Of a DNA stretch of 13,244 nt, positions 7,436 to 13,244 are shown piece by piece; the stretch's first letter is position 1; each line of letters begins with the position of its first letter. A program made the position numbers and the translations under genes. Source of the stretch: Ilumatobacteraceae bacterium (GTDB lineage Bacteria; Actinomycetota; Acidimicrobiia; Acidimicrobiales; Ilumatobacteraceae); assembly GCA_016650435.1 (NCBI GenBank), contig JAENVT010000260.1, positions 1 through 13,244 of the forward strand, given 5' to 3'. The notes under the pieces were generated by a model. It was not told where the DNA came from and did not search any database. It was given only the letters and a program-made list of their open reading frames with translations.

Positions 7436-7474
7436 TGTGCGTTCCGCCCAGATTCCCGTGAACTGCGCACGGCC

Positions 7475-7480
7475 AGCATA
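7475..7480 (-). promoter_or_regulatory. Possible -10 element (TATGCT) ahead of the Gfo/Idh gene
   Basis: In the 55-bp gap between the flippase stop and ATG 7435, the - strand reads TATGCT about 40 nt before the start codon. It matches the TAnnnT -10 pattern and would give a short leader of about 30 nt. No -35 is recognisable, so this is only a candidate internal promoter for the two-gene nucleotide-sugar pair. Confidence 0.25.
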
Positions 7481-7490
7481 CCGACGAGCC

Positions 7491-8825
7491 TCACACACCC
7501 TCCTGTGAAACAGAGGCCTGGGCGGTTGCTTCGGCCGTTCGATCATTCGCCAGCCGGTGGAGGACGCCTGCGTCACCGGTCGCGACCATGGCGTTGGCCC
7601 GGCGCTGGCACACGGCAAGGGAGATCCAGGCCGACATGAACAATGTCGACTCGACGATCAAGGTTGCCGCGACAGCGCCCCCCCACGAAAACGGCGGGAT
7701 GAGAGCGATGTACAGCACCACGCTGAGGACGGCATTGCCGACGAGGATCTCGGACCGAAGGCGGTTCCGGTCGAGGCCAAGCAGACCGTTGATCGCAAAC
7801 ACTCCGAGACCACGGAGTAACAGCACAGGAGACAACAACCGGATCATCGTGGTCGCGCCGTTGAAGTCGTCGCCGAGGAGCTTGGGGACGAGCGGAGCCA
7901 CGAGGATCAGCAGTAACGTCATCGGGACGGCATACACCGCCCCAACCAATGCGAAACGCTTCGCCTTCTGCAGCTGATCCACGGAGTCACGCACCGAGCG
8001 GAGTACAGCGAAATGGGTCGACGATGTGAACGCCGTCAATGGCACCATGCCAATGGTCACCAGTCGATACGCAGCCGCGTACACACCGGAGGAAGCCGAA
8101 TGGTTGGCAGCGTTGAGGACCACCTTGTCACCATCGTTCTGGGTGATCGACGCGCTGAGACCGAACGCGTATGTGAAAGCGCTTCGCGCATGGCGCCGCT
8201 CGATCGCAGCGGGCCGGAGCACACCGAGGCCGAACCGCGGGGTCATCACGGCCAGCACGGCGGTGTAAGCAACGACGGCGACGAAGTTGGCGACGGCAAG
8301 ATGGGCAAGCGTGAGCCGACCCACCGCGACCAGCACGATCAGGACCACGATACGCAGGACTTGGCCCAGCGAACGGAACACGATGCCCGTGCTGTAGCTG
8401 TAACTGCCTTGAATGGTGGCGACGATCGCCAGCAGAACTGCCTGGACGATCAACTCCGTAACGACGAAGAAGATGATCGTGCTCACGCTGAGCGCATCGA
8501 AGAACAACGCACCGAGCAAGACGACCGGGGGTGCGACGAGTGCCGACACCGTGAGGGCGAGGGTGCCGCACGAGCGGACCACATCGCCGGGCCGCTGATC
8601 GGTACCGACCGTGTGCTCGAGAATGCTCAACTGCACTCCTGACTGGGCGAACGCTGCGAACGGACCGACGAGCGCGAACAGACCTGCGAAGGCGCCGTAT
8701 TGGGTCGGACCGAGATGCGGAATCAGCAGCAGTACCGACAAGGTCGCTGCTACCAGCGTGAGCCCCTCGTTGGCCAGCGACCACAGCGTGTTGGTCGCCG
8801 TGGCCCCTCCGCGAAGTTTGATCAT
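7491..8825 (-). CDS. Wzx-like polysaccharide flippase (MOP superfamily)
   Basis: A 444-residue polytopic membrane protein with hydrophobic segments along nearly the whole length (12 or so helices expected). It begins with the TNTLWSLANEGL and LLLIPHLGPTQYGAF pattern typical of Wzx/RfbX flippases, where the first helix is followed by an LGP..YG loop. A polar loop with ITQNDGDKVVLN lies mid-protein, and AYRLV with FAVLRS follows, as in the MOP fold. It would flip the undecaprenyl-PP-linked repeat unit to the outer face for polymerisation. ATG 8825 overlaps the stop of the upstream GT4 gene (ATGA), which favours it over the codon at 8840. It is separated by 55 bp from the Gfo/Idh gene. An oligosaccharide or teichoic-acid exporter in the same superfamily is the main alternative. 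Confidence 0.85.
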   Translation of the reverse strand: MIKLRGGATATNTLWSLANEGLTLVAATLSVLLLIPHLGPTQYGAFAGLFALVGPFAAFAQSGVQLSILEHTVGTDQRPGDVVRSCGTLALTVSALVAPPVVLLGALFFDALSVSTIIFFVVTELIVQAVLLAIVATIQGSYSYSTGIVFRSLGQVLRIVVLIVLVAVGRLTLAHLAVANFVAVVAYTAVLAVMTPRFGLGVLRPAAIERRHARSAFTYAFGLSASITQNDGDKVVLNAANHSASSGVYAAAYRLVTIGMVPLTAFTSSTHFAVLRSVRDSVDQLQKAKRFALVGAVYAVPMTLLLILVAPLVPKLLGDDFNGATTMIRLLSPVLLLRGLGVFAINGLLGLDRNRLRSEILVGNAVLSVVLYIALIPPFSWGGAVAATLIVESTLFMSAWISLAVCQRRANAMVATGDAGVLHRLANDRTAEATAQASVSQEGV

Positions 8826-10096
8826 CGAGCGTCGTCCCAACCAGCGGTTTCGGTGAAGAGCTCGGCGAGACGGGTGACATTCGCGGCGCTCTGATAGTTG
8901 CGTTCGATCTCGGCACGAGCCGCCGCGGCGAGTCGTGCGCGTAGCTCTGGGTCCTCAATCATCCGCTGTAGCGCTTCGGCCAACGCCGCGGCGTTGCCGG
9001 CAGGAACGGTCAATGCTGTACGGCCGTCGATCGCGAGCTCAGGAATACCGCCGATGTAGGTCGACACGACAGGGACACCAACAGCCATCGCTTCCATGAT
9101 CGACACGGGAAGACCTTCGGCAAACGAGGGCAGGCAGAACACGTCGGCGCGAGCAAGACATTCGATGACTGCCTGCGGTTCGAGCTCACCGACGAACTCG
9201 ATGAGGTGATCGAGGCCAGCCGTGACCGCCTCAGCGTGCAACTCGGTACGGAAGGCGCCGCCACCGATCAGTTGCAACGTCAGGGCAACCCCACGTGCAT
9301 TGAGGATTGCGAGAGCATGGAGGAGAACGACGTGCCCCTTCTCGGGCGAGATCCGGGCGACGATCACAATGCGAGGCGGTTGGTTGTCGGGTTCGGTCGC
9401 ACGCTGAACAAAGTTGTGCAGGTCGACTCCACAGCGAACGATGTGATATCTCGGCCAGTATCTAGGCGCGGTGACCCGCATCAGCTGGGAACGCGTGAAA
9501 TCGCTGACGCACACGACGAACGAGGCGCTGGCCGTCTTGAGATCGAGGCGCGAGTCCTGCTCGTTGACGAAGTCTTGAAATCCGTGGATCGTGAAGCTCC
9601 AGGTCCATCGCCCTGGTTCGGCGAGATTGCCGCTCTCGGCAGCGAACCAGGCGATGCTGGCCGGAGTCTGACCGAAATGGGCGTGGACGTGACGGATCCC
9701 CTGCCCACGGCAATGGTCGGCCACCAGCACCCCTTCGACGAGATGGAACAGTCTCCACGCGATGGCCCGTAGGTCCGTCCCGCCGGATCGGACGGCACGC
9801 GTGGCGAGCCGGGCGAACCCGCACGGCCGCTTTGCCGCGAGCCGTGCCACAGTAACGATGGCCCGCCGTGCCCCAGCCTGCTTGATGTAGAACGTGCGAT
9901 CGCGTTCTTCTCGTCCGCCCGGCATTGCCACGTCGGCATCGGAACACGCGTTCATCGAGATCGGAGCGACACGAATACCGAGCCGTTGCAGCTCGGTGAT
10001 CTCCCCGGCGATGAAGGTCAAGGCGACGCGCGGATGGTGTGTCAGCACGTACGCGACGGCGCGCCGCGGCGTGTCCGCATCCGGGGCTGTCGTCAC
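8822..10096 (-). CDS. Family 4 glycosyltransferase (GT-B fold)
   Basis: A 424-residue retaining glycosyltransferase. Its N-terminal domain starts with YVLTHHPRVALTFIAGEI (16-33), similar to colanic-acid WcaL-like and related EPS transferases. VHAHFGQ is at 137-143 and IHGFQDF at 170-176. The C-terminal donor domain has the phosphate-contact pair R248/K253 (ARISPEKGH) and the E-x7-E motif (E327 and E335 in FAEGLPVSIMEAM), followed by GGIPEL. The start is GTG 10096; a TAGAGT hexamer ends 6 nt before it, and no Shine-Dalgarno is seen, which suggests a leaderless mRNA. It heads the - strand block and overlaps the flippase by 4 bp. It probably transfers a hexose to the repeat unit; the donor is unknown. 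Confidence 0.88.
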   Translation of the reverse strand: MTTAPDADTPRRAVAYVLTHHPRVALTFIAGEITELQRLGIRVAPISMNACSDADVAMPGGREERDRTFYIKQAGARRAIVTVARLAAKRPCGFARLATRAVRSGGTDLRAIAWRLFHLVEGVLVADHCRGQGIRHVHAHFGQTPASIAWFAAESGNLAEPGRWTWSFTIHGFQDFVNEQDSRLDLKTASASFVVCVSDFTRSQLMRVTAPRYWPRYHIVRCGVDLHNFVQRATEPDNQPPRIVIVARISPEKGHVVLLHALAILNARGVALTLQLIGGGAFRTELHAEAVTAGLDHLIEFVGELEPQAVIECLARADVFCLPSFAEGLPVSIMEAMAVGVPVVSTYIGGIPELAIDGRTALTVPAGNAAALAEALQRMIEDPELRARLAAAARAEIERNYQSAANVTRLAELFTETAGWDDAR

Positions 10097-10102
10097 GGTG
10101 TG

Positions 10103-10108
10103 ACTCTA
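10103..10108 (-). promoter_or_regulatory. Possible -10 (TAGAGT) for a leaderless GT4 transcript
   Basis: On the - strand TAGAGT matches TAnnnT and ends 6 nt before GTG 10096, putting transcription start at the start codon. It lies in the 80-bp divergent spacer. No clear -35 hexamer was found. Confidence 0.4.
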
Positions 10109-10163
10109 TAGATCCAGGGTCCAGCCACGGCGCCACCAGAAAGATCCTGTCCGCACTCATCGC

Positions 10164-10169
10164 TACAGT
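10164..10169 (+). promoter_or_regulatory. Possible -10 (TACAGT) for a leaderless GT4 transcript
   Basis: TACAGT fits TAnnnT and ends 7 nt before GTG 10177, so the transcript could begin at the start codon. The AGGGG directly abutting GTG is too close to serve as a Shine-Dalgarno. No clear -35 is seen. Confidence 0.4.
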
Positions 10170-10176
10170 GCCAGGG

Positions 10177-11274
10177 GTGCGGATACTGATCTCGCTGTCG
10201 GGGCTTCATCGCGTTCGTCGCGGTGCAGAAATAGCATTCGAATCGATCGCCAGGGGCCTGGCAGACCTCGGCCACGAAGTGACCGTCTACGGGTCAGGGC
10301 CAACGCTCGATGAGGCTCCTTATGCGTATCGACACCTACCAGTCATCTGACGGGAACGCTTCGAGCGCTGGCCCAGTGCACCGCCGTTTCGCGACCCAAC
10401 GACGTACGAGTCTTTGAGTTTCATGCCCGGGTTGCTCAAGGCGTTCCGGCCAGCGGCGTTCGATGCGACGATGACGTGTGGGTTTCCGATCGAGAACATC
10501 GCTTTGCGTCGGCCGACCTTGCTGAGTCAGCGCCCGGCACATATTTTCGTGACGCAGAACGGCGACTGGCCGGCACAGCTGCGAACGAAGGAGAGCCGGT
10601 TGTTCTCCTGCGATGGGCTCGTCTGCACCAATCCGGTGTACTTCGAGCGCAATCGCGATCGCTGGACGAGTGCGTTGATCCCCAACGGCGTCGACGTGGC
10701 ACGATTCAGCCCGGGACCGCAGGCTCGTCAACGACTCGGGCTCCCACTCGGCCGACCCATCGTCTTGATGGTCAGCGCCTTGATAGCCAGCAAGAGAATC
10801 GAACAGGCGATCCGTGCCGTCGCCAGACTCGATGGTGCCGTGCTGGTAGTCGCAGGCGACGGTCCCCTGCGCAGCCATCTCAGCGACTTCGGCAACCAGT
10901 CGCTCGGCGACCGCTATGTCCAGCGAACGTTTGCTCATGTCGACATGCCTGACCTCTATCGCTCCGTCGATGTCCTGGTACACACCACCCTCATCGAATC
11001 CTTCGGCAACATTTATGTGGAGGCGATGGCCAGCGGCGTGCCCCTGGTCGCCCATGCGTCGCCTGCCACGGAGTGGATCACGGAATCGAGCCACGGGCTG
11101 GTCGACACGGAGGTCACGTCTCAGCTCGCGGGTGCACTGGAGGAGGCGATTCGCGGCGGGCGGGGGATCACTGAGGAACACCGGGTCCAAGTGGTCAACG
11201 AGCGGTTCACATGGCCCATTGTCGTCAAACAGTATTCGAACTTCCTCGAGTCAACTGCCGCTACGCGCGGGTGA
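10177..11274 (+). pseudogene. Family 4 glycosyltransferase interrupted by an in-frame TGA at codon 58
   Basis: Read straight through, this is a 365-codon GT-B glycosyltransferase. The N-terminal fold is RILISLSGLHRVRRGAE, then GLADLGHEVTVYGSG, with VTQNGDWPAQ in the middle. The C-terminal domain has IPNGVDVARFSPG, VLMVSALIASKRIEQ (phosphate-contact region), VVAGDGPLR and the E-x7-E motif (E274 and E282 in ESFGNIYVEAM). TGA at 10348-10350 interrupts the sequence between YRHLPVI and RERFERWP. The frame does not shift, and similarity to the family seems to continue on both sides. The GTG at 10177 is preferred over GTG 10168. Later in-frame starts (TTG 10414, ATG 10423) would give about 285 residues without the N-terminal fold and have no ribosome-binding site. 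It could be a recent nonsense mutation, a base error in the assembly, or a read-through UGA. It is monocistronic between two - strand blocks. Confidence 0.75.
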
Positions 11275-11283
11275 GCACCGCGC
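11265..11283. terminator. Candidate GC hairpin at the convergent gene ends
   Basis: GCGCGG (11265-11270) and CCGCGC (11278-11283) form a perfect 6-bp all-GC stem with a 7-nt loop. It spans the TGA of the + GT4 gene and lies just past the - strand oxidoreductase stop at 11294. There is no T-tract, but GC-rich actinobacterial terminators often lack one. It could act in both directions. Confidence 0.35.
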
Positions 11284-11293
11284 ATGACATTCG

Positions 11294-12622
11294 CTAGGCC
11301 CCACGCTGCGTGTCGTGATCGGCCTCGGCCTGCATCCACGAGTGGACGCGACCAATCGTCGTCCAATAGACATCCTCCATGAGGTTGTGACTGAACTCAC
11401 CGTGCCGGCCAACACTGATGAGTCCCTCCACACCCGTCGATTCGCCCAGTGCGAGCCGGTCGTTCTCGTACTCCCGGAGATAGACCGGGTAGGCGATCGG
11501 GGTTCGCACGACGCTGCAACCGATGTACCGATCGCGAATGTCCGGAATGAGGGTTTCCAGATGGGTCACGCAGTATTCACCGAGGTCGTCATCGTTCATC
11601 GTCCAGTGCTCATCACCGACTTCCGCGCCAATGTCGCAGAGAACCAACGTCTTGTCTTCAGGCGCAAGCCAAGGCATGGACTGGGTCGCCTCTGTGAGGC
11701 GAAAGAACGGAAAGCCAGTCGGAAGCCAAACGACAACATCTGGTAAGAGGTTTCGTCCGTGGAGCTTGAGGTTGACGAGCACCATCGGGCGATACTTGAA
11801 CCGGCGAAAGCGTTCGAGTCGTTCTGTTCCTTCGACCAACTTGGGGAGCAGATTGACCGGTGCCGTGCTCACCACAGCGCGCACCGGGATCTGTTCACCC
11901 CCAACGCGAACCGCTCGGACCTTTTCGCCCTCCACGATGATCTTCTCGACCGGTGAGTTGACCGAGATAACGCCGGGCAGATTTTCAGCCAGGCGTTCAC
12001 ACAGCGTGGACACTCCGTTCTCCGGATAGACATGCCAAACGGCAGCGGATGGCGGCTTTGCCCAGCAGTAACCGACGCTGACTGCTCGATCCGAGGCCTT
12101 GGCCATCGCAGTCAGGAACATGGTTTGAGCGATACTCGTCGGCATCTTCGCACCCACCGAGGCAGCGAGTTGTGATGCGGGTGCTCCTGACCATGCCTCC
12201 AGAAGCGGCAAGGCAACTTCGTGTGCCAGCGCTGAACCGTATTCGGCGATGAACCACTCCTCGGCGGTGGAGACCCCGTTCGTTCGGGGTGACACACGCG
12301 CCTTCAGCGCCGAGGCCAGGAAGCGCGGTCGCATGAGAAGACCGTATGGGTAGCCGGCGAAACGGCCATCGAGGTACACCGTTTCTCCGTAGTGATGAAC
12401 GAGGCGGCACTGCCCGCTCACACCCACGGCCGCCGCCAGACGATTTGTGATGAAGTGCGCGCCGATGTCGTAGCTGAAGCCGTCGTCATCGCGGTGCGTG
12501 GTGGACAATCCGGCGATCTTCGGTGCGGCCTCGAACACTCGAACTGGAAACCCGTTGCGGCTCAGCTCGCGCGCGGCGATGAGACCCGCGATGCCGGCGC
12601 CGAGGACGGCGACCGGAGTCAT
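11294..12622 (-). CDS. FAD-dependent oxidoreductase (amine oxidase/protoporphyrinogen oxidase/UGM-like fold)
   Basis: A 442-residue flavoprotein. The N-terminus has the dinucleotide motif VLGAGIAGLIAARELSRNG (G8, G10, G13) with the ribose-binding Glu at 31 (RVFEA). These are followed by GLSTTHRDDDGFSYDIGAHF, which resembles the second FAD contact of the amine-oxidase/UDP-galactopyranose mutase group. The C-terminus GLISVGRHGEFSHNLMEDV (about 400-418) is the FAD-contact segment of that group. It is longer than a typical bacterial UDP-galactopyranose mutase (about 370-390 residues), and I do not see that enzyme's full signature, so mutase activity is only one option; oxidation of a sugar, lipid or polyprenyl substrate is another. 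ATG 12622 overlaps the stop of the upstream methyltransferase (ATGA), so the two are coupled. No membrane segment is evident. Confidence 0.75.
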   Translation of the reverse strand: MTPVAVLGAGIAGLIAARELSRNGFPVRVFEAAPKIAGLSTTHRDDDGFSYDIGAHFITNRLAAAVGVSGQCRLVHHYGETVYLDGRFAGYPYGLLMRPRFLASALKARVSPRTNGVSTAEEWFIAEYGSALAHEVALPLLEAWSGAPASQLAASVGAKMPTSIAQTMFLTAMAKASDRAVSVGYCWAKPPSAAVWHVYPENGVSTLCERLAENLPGVISVNSPVEKIIVEGEKVRAVRVGGEQIPVRAVVSTAPVNLLPKLVEGTERLERFRRFKYRPMVLVNLKLHGRNLLPDVVVWLPTGFPFFRLTEATQSMPWLAPEDKTLVLCDIGAEVGDEHWTMNDDDLGEYCVTHLETLIPDIRDRYIGCSVVRTPIAYPVYLREYENDRLALGESTGVEGLISVGRHGEFSHNLMEDVYWTTIGRVHSWMQAEADHDTQRGA

Positions 12623-13244
12623 TTCGGTCTCATCACCGTGGCGCAGAGCAAAGCGCCGCGACCGAATCGTTGATGAAACCAGTCGAAGATCGTGAACACA
12701 CCGAGAGAACCCACACTGGACAGACTGAAGCGATCGACCAACCAGCGTGGCGCGCCGTAGTCGTCCAACAGATTGCGCACCGAGTACACCCAGTTGACGG
12801 GACTCACGATGGTTTCGATCTTGACCGCTTCCATACCTGAGCGCTCCGTCAGAAGCTTGATCGACTTCTTGTTGAACAAATTCAGATGTCGAGGGAAGTG
12901 GTACCCGCCCCAGTGCCGGTGACGGAAGAGTCTGAAATCGAGGGAGCCCGTGTTGTCGGTCACGATCACCAACCGTCCGCCAGGCTTGAGAATTCGCCTG
13001 ATGGCGGCGACCACCGTCGACGGGTCGGCAACGTGTTCGACCGTCTGGATCATGAATGCGACGTCGTACGTCTCAGCTCGAAGCTCGAGGTCTTCCACAT
13101 CGCCGTGATGGACCGTCAGCCCTCGGCGCCGAGCAGCGTTGACCGCTCGTTCGTCGAGGTCCACACCTTCGACCACCCATGTTCGTGCGCCGAATTCAGC
13201 GAGCAACGACATGTGGAACCCATCGCCGCAGCCCACGTCGATGA
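12619..13244 (-). CDS. Class I SAM-dependent methyltransferase (5' end outside window)
   Basis: The frame is open to the right edge. The first visible residues, IDVGCGDG, are SAM motif I, so only the N-terminus (perhaps 40-100 residues) is missing, and the GTG at 13236 is an internal Val codon rather than a start. VEGVDLDERAV supplies the acidic ribose contact, HGDVEDL is motif II-like, and YDVAFMIQTVEHVADP is the usual post-motif segment. LKPGGRLVIVTDN is motif III-like. The later GGYHFPRHLNLF is common in methyltransferases of cell-envelope loci. The C-terminus has a moderately hydrophobic stretch (VGSLGVFTIFDW) that could touch the membrane. It overlaps the FAD enzyme by 4 bp, so the two products may act on the same intermediate. 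The substrate is unknown. Confidence 0.82.
   Translation of the reverse strand, partial: IDVGCGDGFHMSLLAEFGARTWVVEGVDLDERAVNAARRRGLTVHHGDVEDLELRAETYDVAFMIQTVEHVADPSTVVAAIRRILKPGGRLVIVTDNTGSLDFRLFRHRHWGGYHFPRHLNLFNKKSIKLLTERSGMEAVKIETIVSPVNWVYSVRNLLDDYGAPRWLVDRFSLSSVGSLGVFTIFDWFHQRFGRGALLCATVMRPK

Noticed and set aside
7436..7618. N-terminal extension of the Gfo/Idh protein to 7618
   Set aside because: It would overlap the flippase C-terminus and adds a non-conserved peptide before a normal Rossmann start.
10336..11190. Long open frame (284 codons) on the - strand opposite the GT4 gene
   Set aside because: Its protein has no recognisable fold and is rich in Arg/Asp/Gln in the way of a high-GC shadow frame; the + strand carries clear GT4 motifs.
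10177..11274. Selenocysteine or genome-wide UGA recoding for the in-frame TGA
   Set aside because: TGA ends several neighbouring genes within ATGA overlaps, the GT4 family has no Cys/Sec requirement at this place, and no SECIS-like hairpin stands out just after it.
1..13244. CRISPR arrays, tRNA genes, IS elements or toxin-antitoxin pairs
   Set aside because: No spaced direct repeats, cloverleaf sequences, transposase motifs or small paired genes were found by reading both strands.

Overview
The window looks like part of a surface-polysaccharide (exopolysaccharide or capsule) biosynthesis locus from a high-GC bacterium. High GC by eye, several GTG starts, 4-bp ATGA gene overlaps and start codons sitting 6-7 nt behind TAnnnT hexamers (a leaderless-transcript layout) point to an actinobacterium. 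An Acidimicrobiia/Ilumatobacter-like source is my guess from general gene style and could not be tested. There are no rRNA, tRNA, CRISPR, IS or phage features.

Layout: thirteen genes in four strand blocks. Block A (+, 1-5386): the 3' end of a Wzc/CpsD-like ATPase, a GT2 glycosyltransferase, a Wzy/O-antigen-ligase-type membrane polymerase, an OafA-type acyltransferase, a WecG/TagA/CpsF-type glycosyltransferase and a SAM methyltransferase, with overlaps or gaps of only a few bases. Block B (-, 10096 down to 5370): a GT4 glycosyltransferase, a Wzx-like flippase, a Gfo/Idh/MocA sugar dehydrogenase and an extended SDR epimerase/dehydratase; two of its three junctions are ATGA overlaps. Block C (+, 10177-11274): a lone GT4 glycosyltransferase whose frame is interrupted by one in-frame TGA at codon 58. 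Block D (-, 13244 down to 11294): a SAM methyltransferase (5' end outside the window) overlapping an FAD-dependent oxidoreductase. Blocks A/B and C/D converge; B/C diverge from an 80-bp spacer. No gene-free stretch exceeds about 80 bp.

Together the genes fit a Wzx/Wzy-dependent pathway. The GT2, TagA-type and GT4 enzymes build a lipid-linked repeat unit. The SDR and Gfo/Idh pair, and perhaps the FAD enzyme, make or modify nucleotide sugars. The methyltransferases and the acyltransferase decorate the unit, Wzx flips it, Wzy polymerises it, and the CpsD/Wzc-like protein would govern chain length or export. No initiating phosphoglycosyltransferase or outer export protein lies in the window.

The most notable observation is the single in-frame TGA in the GT4 gene at 10177-11274: the frame is otherwise intact and conserved on both sides, and TGA is clearly a stop in the neighbouring genes. 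Also worth checking are three possible leaderless promoters, a strong hairpin just before the GT2 start, and a Tyr-free basic tail on the CpsD-like protein. I found no wholly new system.
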